From positions 19,380,407-19,444,406 of the forward strand of contig CM063504.1 in assembly GCA_032207245.1 (NCBI GenBank): a stretch of 64,000 nucleotides of DNA. Reading direction: 5' to 3'. A program made the translations under genes and the position numbers. The DNA comes from Pardosa pseudoannulata (lineage: Eukaryota > Arthropoda > Arachnida > Araneae > Lycosidae). Below the pieces are notes generated by a model that saw only the letters and a program-made list of their open reading frames with translations, made no database searches and was not told the DNA's origin. Of the stretch, positions 23,184 to 35,198 are shown one piece after another (position 1 is the stretch's first letter; the number at the start of each line of letters is the position of its first letter).

Positions 23184-23414
23184 TGTTCTATTTAGCAGAG
23201 CTGGAGGCAGCTCTATAAAGGTATACATGCAATGTAAACAACATGAAAAAGATATTTAACAAACGGAGAATAACGACACCACATCACGGCACATATAGAA
23301 CAACTACATTGCTTTAACAGCAGAATACAATAGATGGCGTTGCCACAGAATTAAATACAATATAACTCAATATAATATGTTGATGAAATAAAATAAGTAT
23401 TATAATTCCCTATA
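23184..23414 (-). repeat. Copia 3' LTR
   Basis: Shares AACTACATTGCTTTAACAGC, the following AATAGATG(G/A)CG(T/C)TGCCA, and AAATAAGTATT(A/G)TAAT with the other LTR. The expected terminal CA has decayed (CCCTATA where the partner has CCCTACA). Confidence 0.85.
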
Positions 23415-23426
23415 ATCTTCCCCACA
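23414..23426 (-). other. Polypurine tract of the copia element
   Basis: On the minus strand GTGGGGAAGA lies immediately upstream of the 3' LTR, where the plus-strand primer of LTR elements sits. Confidence 0.6.
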
Positions 23427-23879
23427 CAAAGCATACATATTCTTAAATTATAGAAAAATAGTAAGTGTGCATTAACTTACAATAATTTTTACAAGTCCTA
23501 AATATAAAGAAAATACACAAAAAAGGATGAAAAATTAATGACTTTGTCCAATTAACGCATGGAAACTTACAGCAAAAAGTGGGCCTAGATTACCAAGCAT
23601 TCGTCAAGGTTCCCCACAGCAGTTCTCGCATATCTATGTTGGAGTTTCAATTCCCTTTTGAGGTGGAACAATTGAGTTCCTTCTTGATTAGTTATTTCTA
23701 TACTCTGTGATGGTTTTGAGTATACTGGATTGTATCTTCGTTTAGAACTACCGATCGCTTATATATTGTTAATAAACCTTTTGTGTGTTAAAACCATATC
23801 GAACTCGAATTGCTGCACCTTAGTTGCAATCACGACATTTTGTCAGCAGTCATGTCATCCGTGTTTAAATGATATACAG

Positions 23880-26230
23880 CTATCTCCTTCTTGTATTCTT
23901 CCAGCACAAAATTGTGACGAATGTGCCTTTTGATCTTGAGTGGTATATAGGGTAGTGAACGAATTTTATTGCTGACTGATTGCAACAAAAGACATTTGTA
24001 ATCCTTTTTTTTTTTTTTACTTCAGTTTCTTCATTAGTAAACCATCTTAAGTGCACAGCTTCTTGAGCAATTGCAGCTATTGCTATATATCCGCTTCTGT
24101 CGTTGACAATGCAACACTTCCCTGTTTCCTGGATTTCCTCAATACTATTCCACTTACACGTTTGAATAGAAAACCAGTAAAAAACTTTCAATCGTAATAA
24201 TATGAAGCCCCAGACTATATTCACAAAATCATTCAACTGATCTCCTGTAAGTGTGAATATCAAACTTTGGTTTTGAATTCCTTTCGAATATTTAAGTATT
24301 CTCTTTGCTGTAACTCAATGAGATTCTACAGGATTTCCTAGGATCAAATTTGCCTTTATGGCCCAAAATTGGAAAATACGATACACTTGGTGTGATACTA
24401 TAAAATGCTTCGTATGGATTAAGATTATTAGGAAGTCTAACAGTTGGTAAGCGATTTCTGATACATAATTCACAGATTATGGATTCAATCCAAAAATTTG
24501 GTGGTATATTTAATTGAAGGAGTAAACATCTAGCGATTTCAGCAACAGCACGTACATTCGATACCATTCTGTTGAGAGGTTAAAACAGCTTACTTTTCGT
24601 GTCGAATCCCTTTTCCTGTAGATATTTAATAAATTCCTCACCACAATATTCGAAGCCATTACTTGTACTAAGAGCTATTAATTTTTCTGTCTCTCTGATT
24701 TTTAAGAGAAGCTAGGAAAGAATTTAACTGTTTGTTTACCTAGGATACAAAGTTGTCAGACTGTTACTGAATCAGTGTTATTAAAGTTTTGTCCTTGTTT
24801 CATATTTTTGATTTTGAGCTTGTGTAAATGACCATTTCTGGAATTAAGCTGCAAATGAAGAAATTTTGGCATTTGCTCGTCATAATATAAATTAATTCAG
24901 TGAATATCTTTTAAGGGAATAGTTCCATCCAAATTTTTAATTTGGGTATCTTTCTCTGTAAACATGAGTGATCGTTAAAGGTAGTTTTTGCATTCAATAC
25001 TAAATTACTTTTGAGTTCGGGAACACACAACCTATTTTCTAGTAATATTGTTTGTGTTCCTGTCCCACGTGTTTCTGAGACATGAATAGTATCTACACCT
25101 GTAATTTTAATAGTTTGGTTAGCAGCTAGATGAAGAAATGAATTGTATAGTTTTCTGATTTAAAAAGACATGTTTGAGTCATTGCATATTTGAGAAGTAG
25201 CACCACTGTCTAAACACCACGATGCATTTGTCGTTAGAAACACTGTTTAGGGAAATGTTACTAGATAAACACTCATTTGTAGCTGTCATAAAAGACTAGT
25301 TTTGAAAAATCACTTTTTTTTTTTTTTTTTTCCGAAGTTTTCTTTCGACAATCATGCGCTTTATATCCATGATTGAAACAATAATTGCTCTTGAAATTGA
25401 GGAATTGTTTATTTGCATGTGGGTTTTTCTAATGACTGGTTTTACAGTTTAAACTCCCCTTATTTTCTGAAGAGAAACAAGCTCTTTTAGATTCTGAGTT
25501 GTTTTTATCTTCTCTTGCCTCCCATTCTTTCATCAATTTCATTTTCAGTGTTTCAAGAGTTGACAGCTCAGGAGTTAACAGCAACTCTGAAATTTTTAAA
25601 AGGGTCAAAAATGATATAAAGAACTAATATGGAGAGAATATCATTAGAGATGTTAATTTATATGAGCTTATCCATTATGTCAACGAATAGTTTTAAGTCT
25701 TTAGTCATATTATCCGTACCACTGATTTTTCTGAATAGTAATTGTATCAAAAACGTCTGGACTCGTTTACATTTTTTTTTTAATTTAGTACATACTTCAT
25801 TTAAAGTTTTGCAGTGTTTCGCATGATAATTTTCACTTTAGTTAATGGCTAAAAATATTATCAACTCTTTCTTTTTCATCTATTTTAATCTATTCACTGA
25901 ACTTCATTGCATTCTCAATTGCGATACCTTTTGGTTTTGCCTCTTTACCAGAGATAAAACCCTAATGATCATTCTTTATTAAAACAGCTTCAATCTGCAA
26001 TTTCTATGTATCATAGTTATACTTCCAAAGCTTTACGGTGATTGCTTTTTTAGACGTGGTGATAATTAAGCTTCAGTTTCAAAAGGAAAATCCAACTAAG
26101 AGTCAGTTGAGCTAACCAATAACGCTTCAATGCTCTTTCGAGCCACGCTTCGAGGCTTAGCAGAAGTTTCGGTTTTAGAGTTCGTTTATTTTATAGCCGT
26201 CATACTTGCATCAGCATATTGAATGTTTTT
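23880..26230 (-). pseudogene. Copia gag-pol pseudogene (RT lost)
   Basis: Read on the minus strand. Gag C-terminus near 25590-25480 (LLTPELSTLETLK...EWEARED). A degenerate zinc knuckle at about 25390-25350 (YCFNHGYKAHDCRK), with one ligand lost or changed. Protease active site DSGAT near 25210-25196. A decayed GAG-pre-integrase region near 24880-24800. Integrase with SNGFEYCGEEF near 24660 and RCLLLQLNIPPNFWIE...CIRNRLPT...NPYEAF...GHKGKFDPR at 24567-24300. RNase H at 24100-23900 (IAIAAIAQEAVHLRWF, then NQSAIKF...HSRSK). The YVDD reverse transcriptase core is absent. Frames are broken by stops, shifts and homopolymers. Confidence 0.88.
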
Positions 26231-26243
26231 GAACCCCATAACC
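26231..26243 (-). other. Primer-binding site, copia type
   Basis: Two bases inside the 5' LTR the minus strand reads GGTTATGGGGTTC. Drosophila copia has a GGTTATGGG site in the same place, known to pair with an internal half-fragment of initiator tRNA-Met. The match supports both the strand and the family assignment. Confidence 0.75.
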
Positions 26244-26245
26244 AT

Positions 26246-26457
26246 TGTTGTATGTAGCTGGTGGTAGTTCTATGAAGGCATACGTGTGAAGTGAAGAATG
26301 CGATAAGATTCATTAACGAAAAACATCACAGCACAGTGCATACAGAGCAACTACATTGCTTTAACAGCAGTATAATAGATGACGCTGCCATGCAACGCAG
26401 CAAAATATAGCACAATGTGACACAAGTAACATAAAATAAGTATTGTAATCCCCTACA
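26246..26457 (-). repeat. Copia 5' LTR
   Basis: Starts TGTTG and ends CTACA on the plus strand, so it has the TG...CA dinucleotides, and lies next to the primer-binding site. Length 212 bp. Confidence 0.85.
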
Positions 26458-27737
26458 AAAATAGTACCCATTACATAAGTACTGTAATTTCCTGTAGTTT
26501 TTATGTATATTTGTTTTTTATACAAGATTTATACACTTTTCCTTCATAATATCAATTAAAGGCTATCAATATTTAAATATCCCAACTCGTTACCTATTAT
26601 CATCCTTTTAAAGATTTTAACCTTGCTGGTCGACGATAGATGGCAACACAGTATTGAATATTTTATGTAACATTAATATTTTTGCATTGGTAGGTTGCAC
26701 ACACACACTTATAGCTTTTTGCATAGGTGTTCGTAGCCATTTGCAATCGATATTAAACGGTATGCTTAGGTCTGTTTATTTCTCCGGTTGCAAAACTCTG
26801 ACCATAGTGCTTCAAACCAAGTCCAACTCATATTTGTAATAGCTTATTTATGTAGGTACCCTATAAACTGCATGTAAGTGCTTCAGCACAATCCTTATTA
26901 GATAACTTCTAAATTATCCCATCTTCCTATTTTATTATGTTTATAAATTTTATGATCCAATTAAATGCATAAGAAAAGTTATTTCTGACCTTTATGTTGT
27001 TAAGTTTAACTAAAAATTTATTTTATATGAAATATCAAAGCACCTGTACGTGTTTATTGATTTAAAGGTGATATGGTTTTATTGCCATTGACAAAGCTGC
27101 ATGATACTTTAAAATAACATTATGAACTTCTCCCTCATATTAGTATTATATCACCCTTTATAAATTATGATCTACATCAAAATGAAGTTACCACTTAGGA
27201 TTGGTAGTGTATAACTGATAGTTCTAATCACTTGATATCCTTATATACTGAGAGAGGAAGATGTTATATAAAGTAGATGCGGATAGTCTTTAGTAATATG
27301 TAATTTAATTAACCTTTGGGTATTCCTAAAGTATGTAACTCTACAACTAAAATCGAGTTATAAAAACTCATTTTATTTAATAAATGTCATTAACTTACTA
27401 CATTATTCCCAAAATGAAACAGTTTGATTTAAATTATTTGCACTGTTTAGTTTTATTTTCACTAGAAATAATATTTTCGTATTAAAATCAATTTAATTTA
27501 ATGATTAAGAGTTAAAACATGAAATAAAAATTTTGGTGAAATTCTTGTAATAAAATATGAACGCATCTATATGTTTTGCAATCTCAGTAATATAACTTGT
27601 CTAATCCTATTTTTTTCTCCATTAGGTAAGTGAAATCTTTTTGTGTTTTACGCAGATAATGTGTAAGTATATAAAAAAAAAAATCATTTATTTTTTTATT
27701 TATTCTCTTTCGTGAGATAATGACTGAAAAAATAGGA
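26458..27737. other. AT-rich stretch, nothing recognised
   Basis: No gene, repeat array or element end supported. Confidence 0.5.
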
Positions 27738-27890
27738 CTTTACCTTAAGAAACCAGAGTCCCCGAATTCGAGTCCTACATCTTGTGTAAAAATTTGTAAT
27801 AGTCAGGAATTGGCTTTATGCAGGAGATCTCGGTCTGATTATCCCTCATGTTAAGAATCAATTAGTTTTCCAAACCAAGCCAAACCATTG
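27738..27890 (+). mobile_element. Old SINE copy, main family
   Basis: Diverged but collinear with the reference copy: AAACCAGAGTCCCCGAATTC, a B-box-like GAATTCGAGTCC, GGAATTGGCTTTA, a decayed GGTCTGATTATCCCTCATG and a CCAAACCAAGCCAAACCA tail. Confidence 0.75.
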
Positions 27891-28185
27891 TCTTTCATAG
27901 TTTTTCATGTGGGAAGCAAGTCTAATTTTACCCATTCTCGGCCCTTAACGAGCTGAACTCGAGCAGGTGAAATGTACCATCCTGACTCATCTCGGTTGTA
28001 GTTCGGGCACTATGAAAATTTACACTGAAAAACAATCTATCCCGAATTATTTCACATGTGCTTTAACAGAAAGCCAACTTTACAAATAAGTTACTCATTT
28101 ATTTAAATAGATATTTTTTTTACATTAATTTTAAGGAAGTTTTATATGTAAATGGGGCTGTTAACACATTGTATACGGGACACTT

Positions 28186-28326
28186 ACTAGTACGTTTTCT
28201 GACGATTGATACTTGAGCGCGAGTCACTTACTAGTACGTTTTCTGACGAGTGATACTTGAGAGCCGGTTCGGTATTAGTACGTTTTCTGACAATTGATAC
28301 TTGAGCGCGTGTCACGTACTAGTACG
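28186..28326. repeat. 44-bp tandem repeat, three units plus a partial
   Basis: ACTAGTACGTTTTCTGACGA-type starts occur at 28186, 28230, 28274 and 28318, exactly 44 apart. Each unit carries TGATACTTGAG and most carry GCGCG. Located subterminally in the MITE, where transposase-binding repeats are often found. Confidence 0.93.
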
Positions 28327-28559
28327 GGTTAGTGTAACAACATGGTTTGTTTGTGGGTACAAAAATAACGGTATATACAGGAAAACGAAGTCGAATGCTC
28401 TTGTCTACTACATAGATTCTGGAAAAATTTAGACATATAAAAACTAGTTTTACATCAATCGATACGGAACCACAGATCGGGAAGTTTAATTAAAAAATCA
28501 ATTTAGATTTAAAATTAACTTTTTATTTATCCTTGCGAAAATGATATTATATATATGTA

Positions 28560-28567
28560 TATTTATC

Positions 28568-28621
<54 letters not shown>
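28560..28621. repeat. (TA)n microsatellite inside the MITE
   Basis: About 60 bp of TA repeat in the centre of the element. Confidence 0.95.
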
Positions 28622-28626
<5 letters not shown>

Positions 28627-28947
28627 TGTCTATTTATATATTTTGTTTATATATTTCAATATAAAATAGGAAAAGTTGGTTAAAAATTAAATAATTTTCG
28701 ATCTATTGAGATTTAACTGAATAAATAAATTTAAGCTCAAAAAGAGCGCTCTCGGTACAATTCTGCTGCGAAATGTACCCACAATGTGTTAAGATGCTGT
28801 ATGAAAAGCATAAAAGATTTATATCTTTTTATTCATAATCTCAAAAAAAAACAGGAGCTTGGAAAAGATTGAAAGTAAACTTTTTTTAAAATGGAAACAG
28901 AAGCATTTTAGACATTTTTCTGTTCTATCACGTGGTATATTTTTTAA

Positions 28948-29150
28948 CACTAAACATACCATATAATAGGTCAAATGACCCATAAGGTATATGTAAAAAA
29001 TGCGATGGGAAATGAATTAAAAATTTTTATTCTTTGTGTTTTATAATACATAAAAGTCAACTTTTATGTATTATAAACACAAAGAATAAGAATCGCATAT
29101 TTTACATATACCTTATGGGTCATTTGACCCGTTATATGGTATGTTTGGTG
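28948..29150. mobile_element. Palindromic foldback MITE, TTAA target
   Basis: A 203-bp near-perfect inverted repeat bounded by TTAA (28944-28947 and 29151-29154). The arms begin CACTAAACATACCATATAA and CACCAAACATACCATATAA (right arm complemented). They stay alignable for about 90 nt to the centre, apart from an extra ~18 nt in the left arm (about 28998-29020). GGTCAAATGACC is a smaller palindrome within each arm. Transcribed, it would form one long hairpin. No ORF. Confidence 0.92.
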
Positions 29151-29154
29151 TTAA

Positions 29155-29641
29155 AGGAATTTTTAAAATGTGATCCGGCCAAGGAAAACTTTATTTCTCT
29201 CATAGGTTAACACTGAGTGACAGAAATCCAATATGACAGATAATAACCCGTCTTAACTTCATTCGATTCGGCCTATAACAAAATCGAAATATTTCTAAAC
29301 CTTCAGCTACATCACTGCATACAAAATTAGCTCTCATAAAAAAGACACAAATTCCCCTTTATTCCATCTTCTTCACAATCAACACGGGAACTCATAAACA
29401 TTTCTTGTTTCTTTTGTGCTAACGAGAAAAACAGTTTCCTATTGTTAGCTGTTTCAAACAATGAAAACACATAGACTGCTTTTTGATTCCCCCCCCCCTT
29501 TTTTTCTAGTCATTAATACTTAAATTACTTTCCTAAACTACTACACGATGCCAAAATATTTCTCTCCCCCCTTTTGATTCGAGTTCACAATTAACTACAG
29601 TTGCTACTCTAACCGAAGAAAGTTTTTCCCCTTTTCGTTTG
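29155..29641. other. Unique sequence, nothing recognised
   Basis: Contains a C9/T-rich run near 29489-29505. No gene or element supported. Confidence 0.5.
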
Positions 29642-29881
29642 TTATTCATATCCTGATGAGCTTTTGCGGCAAATTTGCTGTCGACAGTTTTGTAATGTCC
29701 TTTCCAAACCCCTTCTTAATGCCTGTGTTGGCCGCATTTCGGTAGTTTTATCCTTTCTCTTTCTGGCATTGTACAGGACATGAGTAAGAGGAAGAAAATA
29801 AACAAATTTATTAAGAAAAAAAACATTAATAAATAATGCTATTGTTAACAAGGACGAAGCTAATGTTTGATCTGGGTTCAT
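29642..29881 (-). CDS. Hypothetical 79-codon ORF with hydrophobic N-terminus
   Basis: I do not recognise the product. Residues 8-35 (ASSLLTIALFINVFFLNKFV and onward) are hydrophobic, like a signal anchor or one membrane segment, followed by a basic stretch (YNARKRKDK) and a Cys-containing tail (NCRQQICRK). An ATG in a fair context begins it. It could be a small membrane protein or a 5' exon, or chance: the frame is short and I see no partner exon. Confidence 0.2.
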   Translation of the reverse strand: MNPDQTLASSLLTIALFINVFFLNKFVYFLPLTHVLYNARKRKDKTTEMRPTQALRRGLERTLQNCRQQICRKSSSGYE

Positions 29882-31611
29882 GGTCTAATTATTTTTCGTT
29901 CTTACTTCTTTGAAAATCATGTTAATGCTTTCGATATTTTAATGGGTGAAAAGGGGTGGAGTGGTTCAAATCGAATATGACGTGAAATGTGTGGCATGCG
30001 ATTATTTATTTTTTATTTTGTTGTGTTGTTGTCTTAATTTCTTTTCTGGACCATCAATCAGTTACTAAAGAAAGGAATTAGAAAGAATAGTCTAATTTCT
30101 CAAAAGAAAAATTTTTTCCAGCATTAATAAAATAACTGTGCAATGTAACAAAAATAGCATCGAAATAATTCATGCAGATAATGGGAAAAAATGTTTCTGT
30201 TTCTGACAAAATATAACAATAGTTTTTATTCCATTTCAAAATATTATATTGGTTTTCATTATGAACCTATTTTGCAGTCATTGAGTACACCTGTTTTGTC
30301 AGTACATATTCAAGTATGTAAATTTATTTTAAAAGGATCTGTAGCAGTGTCTATTGACATTTCACTTTATAAATATTTGGTTTATACCGAAATATTTTTT
30401 CTGAAAATAGATTTTATATTAAAATTTTTAGCTTTTATTTATTTATTTATTTTAGAATTGAACTTGTAACACTGAATTTTATCAGATATGCAGTAAAATA
30501 TAGTAATATATGTTTACGGCCCCCGTTTCTAGTTCCCTACCTTCTACTTATTTTAAGAAAAGTTATTTTCACACCAATATTGTTCTGTTACAAACTTATG
30601 GCTAAAAATAATATCCTAAAAACGAAATTGTAAGACCAAACTGATAAAATACTAATCACTCCTCAGTTGAACCCCAAACTTCACTATGTACTTAAGATGA
30701 CCCTATGTCCTCGAAATATACTTTAACTACTTGAAGCCGTGAAAAGTCCTCCAAATTAAAAATGTATCCCTTTTGGTCATTCTAATCGAGCTGCTGCTTA
30801 ATTTTGTTTACGTTATAAATTTGAGGCAAAAATTTCAGGACGACAATGAGTCAAGCGATTTTAGAGATACGGAAATTATATTGAAACTTTTTTTATCGAT
30901 ACCACTGGCAGCATATGCTTGAAATGAAAACAGTTTTTATTCTCTATTAACTTTATATTAAAGGAACTTTTTTCATACATTATTGGTAAAAAGTATAGCA
31001 AACCTTAATTTTTTCTTTTGATTATCATAAATTCAAGTTTGAATATACAATAAAGGAAATATGATAAAGAGATTTTCCTTTTAAAATTAAAGAAATCGTT
31101 GAAATTAAAAATTAAAGTTAATAATTAAAGTTAATTATTTTAAAATTAAATTTAAATTTAAAGAAATCATTAAAAGTAATGAGAGTTTTAATTATTATTG
31201 CTAGTTACACGATATTGAAATAATAAAACTATTGAAGTTTATTTTAAAGTATATTAAGTCAGTAAAGCTTTAAAGTATGGGTACACTTTTTAGTATCTTA
31301 TGTCTTCGAATAAGTCCAAAAAAATATCTTCTAGTGTCCCTATGTTTTTCCCGGATTCGGAGTTACGCTGTTAATTTGTCTCCAGAGTACTATTTAGAAA
31401 TATGGTCTTCTTATTTATAACCCTTTTACATGTTATCTTTCCTGACAAGCATACATGTAACCAAATGTCTCCAAATTCGCCCAGTAGACGAAAGATGTCG
31501 CCACTAGTTATAATGGTGTTAAATACATGACATGAATTGCCCAATTTGGTGTTAAAGTTGATGTACGTCACGCAATATCATTCGAGAACATTGTATAAAT
31601 TTCAACTCCTC

Positions 31612-31616
<5 letters not shown>
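29882..31616. other. AT-rich stretch, nothing recognised
   Basis: A 92-codon plus-strand open frame (30191-30469) is low-complexity and hydrophobic with no family resemblance. Nothing else seen. Confidence 0.5.

Positions 31617-31697
<81 letters not shown>
31617..31697. repeat. (TA)n microsatellite
   Basis: About 80 bp of uninterrupted TA repeat. Confidence 0.97.
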
Positions 31698-31699
<2 letters not shown>

Positions 31700-33311
31700 A
31701 TTTGTACCAACTTATGCTAAACCCACCGCTGTATTTTACGCCTGTATTACCAAGCACCAAATATACCCAAATGACCGGTTCAAAAAATTTAATAATAACC
31801 AAAAAATAAAAATGTTGCTACTGTGTAAGCAAATAATAAGCTTAGCAAATTTATTTCTCTTTCAATTTCTAACAAACACGAAGAACAATTAAAGAAGGAA
31901 AAACAGGTTATTTGCTGCCATACTTTTGGGACTTTAATTTCCAAAAAGTGAATTAAGGACACCTGTTAAGTCTACTTTTCAGTACCGTGTCAAAACTCAA
32001 TTCCTTGTGGAATCTTGTTAATTACCATTGTGTTTTCAGCAGCGGTAGAACTATGCTCAAATCAACCTTTCATCTGTACACATTCCATACTTTGGACATT
32101 GTATCATCACACAGATGTAATCTCTCCAACCGGTAAAATGTCCGATTGCGGTAGTAAGACAAGTTATGCATATGAATCAGCACTGGACACGTTGCACAGT
32201 GGTTGGCCACAGCAGAGTCCATGAGTTGTGCTTGAGTTCGATTCTTGAAGAAGATGCTTTCTTAAGGGTAGGCAACCTTTCAGCCATGGGGAACCACTTC
32301 GTGTGAGTGCACATAGGCAACAATCCGCACTCATTTCTGGGTAGAGGGTTGAAACTTATATTTTTATTTCTATATCCCATAACACATGAATATTGAATAA
32401 GACGTATTTAAAACTAAAACCTTACTCCACAAAAAGAAATAGTTATAACATTTATTGTTTTAAAACACTCTATATTTCCTATAATTTTTCACATCTATTT
32501 CCTAATAGATGAGAAATATTTTACTATCTATTTGAATTTTTTCCAACAGTCTAATCGTGTAAAACAAGCTGTAGTCAAGCATATAGCTGTGCTATACTGT
32601 GCATTAAATTATTTATTCTATAAAATTTCCATTCAATTTAGTCCTTTCGCGCGTCACATGAAAATCAAGATTGGTGAACAGAGGATATTTTCATTGGAAA
32701 TATAATGAAAAGGCAAATTATTCACATTTTCGCAAAGGGGAAGCGGTCCTTAAGTTATGTAGCCCTATGCTATTCTCTGAGGAGATGTCATATTCACCGC
32801 TTGGACTTAGATGACCCACACCCACATCCAGCTGAAGAGTTTATTGATACAAAAGCCTAAGTGGGTGGGGAAAACCTTTCGACATTATTCATTTTAATGT
32901 TATACACTGAATTATTGACTTAAATTTAAAAAAAAAACTTTTTTTTATCATCATCACTATTTTTATCAAATATTTTCATTCATTTTAAAATTTTAAAATT
33001 TAATTTGTATAAAAGAGTAGTTTGAATTTAATATATTATAAATTTTCTTTAACTTTTTAATGTGGCTACGATTATTATCTATTCTTTTAAAGTATTCGAT
33101 CTCTGTTTCGTTTTCGTATTTTTTAATAAACATCGGAACGAAATTACATCTTACTTGCAAAATGCTAAGGGTTGCCTATCATTCCGCATTTATAATTTGG
33201 TGAATCTAGTTTTCCAATTCTATACAAGTAGGTTGGGAAACTTCCAAAATTCATCGCTTATATGGTTCTCCAATAGAAAATTTTTTTTTAAATTAAAAAA
33301 TTTAAAAAAAA
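31698..33311. other. AT-rich stretch, weak unassigned patch at 32160-32360
   Basis: The patch at 32160-32360 is GC-richer and contains a B-box-like GAGTTCGATTCTTG, but no clear A box or SINE body. The rest shows nothing I can name. Confidence 0.4.
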
Positions 33312-33314
33312 ATT

Positions 33315-33470
33315 AGACAGGCGATGGCTGAATGATTGGGCGCTGCACTTCGGAAACCGGAGTCGGCGGGTTCGATCCGCTGCTAATATGCTTTAAACAG
33401 TAGGCCCAGGTCTTACTAGCCCTAGTGTAACAAAAATGTAGACTGTAGTGCTCCAAAGTAAACCAAACCA
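33315..33470 (+). mobile_element. tRNA-derived SINE, main family
   Basis: A box ATGGCTGAATGATTGGGC, B box GGGTTCGATCC, then a shortened body. The GGCATGGATGTTCGTAGCCG part is deleted, so GCTGCTAATA runs directly into TGCTTTAAACAGTAGG. The GTAGACTGTAGTGC and CCAAACCA tail motifs are present. No clean target duplication in the AT-rich flanks. Confidence 0.85.
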
Positions 33471-34500
33471 TGAAGGAAATAAATAAAGCTAGTATACCTG
33501 TGATGTGGAACAGGTGAATACAGAAAGCCAATTGCCATAAAAAAATTTCAGTAAATTTGCAGAAAACTAAAAAGAAGAAAGTAGAAAATTTAAAAAAAAA
33601 AGGAAAAAAGGAAAATATAGTCGTTTTCACCATAAACAACCACCGTTATTTCTAGTTGGAAAATCTTAAATACACTGTAGTTTTAATATCATACGCTATC
33701 TATTCTAATATTTGTCATATATATTATTTATTTCGAAACGCACAATTATTTTGTAAAAATATAGTATTAATATGATTTAAACTCTACATTTACATCACAC
33801 GCCTTTTTTATTCTTTATAGATTCATTCGAGAAAGAAATGTGTTGAAAAGCCGTCCGATAATATAAATACTTCTACGTGAAATAGGATTTCTTTTTCCTA
33901 TTTATCCGAGATAGTGTTTATCCCTTTCTTTAAAATGTACATTTAATCTTACTTTTACAAATAATGAGGTTTTTACCTTTTATTTGATATAAAAAATTTC
34001 AATTGTCTTTTGTAAAACCCTTTTGTATAAATAATGCGTACTTAGTTCCAATTAAATTCTCTCTGTAAAGTTCTTTTTAAAGCCAAAAAATACCAGGAAC
34101 TGTATCAATAAGGTATTAGTATTCATTTATATATATTTATATTTGTTTATATTTATTTTGATTTTTTATTAACGTATTTATATTTATTTGTTTATGTTAG
34201 TTTATTTAAGTTTGTTGTTAAATATATTTATCATTGTTTTTATTATTTATATTTATTTCTTATTTTGATTTGTCCATACTCATTTCGTATTTTTATTCCT
34301 TTATATTTTTTTCTGATTTCTGTTCATTTATTTGTTATTATTATTTTATTCATTTTTTTAGTATTTTCTTCTGTTCCCTTATTTATATAATTTTTATTTT
34401 TTATTTCGCGAGAAAAAAAAAATTTAAATTGAAAGTATTTAATGAAAATCAAAAATATGGGATTTCAGCATTTGCTTTATCCTCTTTACCCCCAATAAGT
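33471..34500. other. AT-rich, partly T-rich low-complexity sequence
   Basis: From about 34130 to 34400 the plus strand is rich in TTTAT words, which keeps a Phe/Ile-rich frame open. No coding meaning assigned. Confidence 0.5.
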
Positions 34501-34980
34501 AGGGAATAAATCTTAATTAATATCTCCGTAAACAGGCTAACTCTAAACGAGCGCGAGAAAAAAAAATTCGATTAACGCCTGGCTTTCTAAATCACGACTC
34601 ATTTTCAGCTTCGTAATTTAAGTTCTTCCTTGATATCCGTAGTGTAGAAATAGGAAAAGTACACGCCGTGCCACGAGATATCCTTCAATTTACATGACAG
34701 CTGATTAAGATAAGCATCCGAATCGTCTTAAATAGGTCAGGATACTAAGTACGCAATCGCTACCATCAGATAACGGCTTTAACACCTCAGCAAAACTCGT
34801 TGCCCTAACATCAACACCCACAAAAGAGCCGAATCTTTTACACCTTTTGTTACTCGGTTCATCTAATCACAGATTAAATCGTGATAACCGCATATCGCGC
34901 TGATAATTAACACCGAGAGATAAATTTCTACCCCGAATTCTTCCATGGCCGACATATGAGTATTAGATACACGAACATCA
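34501..34980. promoter_or_regulatory. Candidate cis-regulatory block (homeodomain-like sites)
   Basis: A compositionally balanced, non-repetitive island in AT-rich DNA. It contains several GATTA/TAATC words (near 34572, 34703, 34865 and 34872), a TAATTA-type word in GATAATTAAC near 34902, and a GATAAG word at 34708. Clusters of K50- and Q50-homeodomain core sites in unique DNA are what insect enhancers often look like. No factor binding or conservation can be shown here. Confidence 0.25.
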
Positions 34981-35198
34981 TGCTGTTATTTTTGACCTCG
35001 ATTGGACGATGAAAATACCTTTTTTTTTTTTTAATTCCCGTTTTCTTTACTTTCACATATACATAGAGAAAATCATTAAGGAAAAATTCGACATCGATGT
35101 ATTCTCGAATGTCGATGCCATAGATCTAATTCCCCATCCCCCAAACATTTTGCAATTATGTCTATTGGTATGTGACCATCTAAGTTCTAAAAAGTTAA

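Larger units (their letters stand above)
23184..26457 (-). mobile_element. Copia-type LTR retrotransposon, deleted
   Basis: Two related direct repeats of about 210-230 bp (23184-23414 and 26246-26457) enclose minus-strand gag-pol remnants in copia order: gag, protease, integrase, RNase H. The total of 3.3 kb is short for a copia element (usually about 5 kb), because the reverse transcriptase is missing between 24263 and 24292. The two LTRs differ at many positions, so the insertion is old. No matching 5-bp target duplication is visible. Confidence 0.9.
28165..28788. mobile_element. piggyBac-like MITE with internal minisatellite
   Basis: TTAA lies at both edges (28161-28164 and 28789-28792). 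The ends CACATTGTATACGGG and, complemented, CACATTGTGGGTACA share the first eight bases as a short inverted repeat. Inside are a 44-bp tandem repeat near the left end and a TA microsatellite in the middle. There is no transposase ORF in its 624 bp. TTAA plus CAC/CCC-type ends fits piggyBac. Confidence 0.75.

Noticed and set aside
33313..33639. 108-codon minus-strand frame
   Set aside because: It runs through an A-rich tract and the antisense of a SINE, so it is not a gene.
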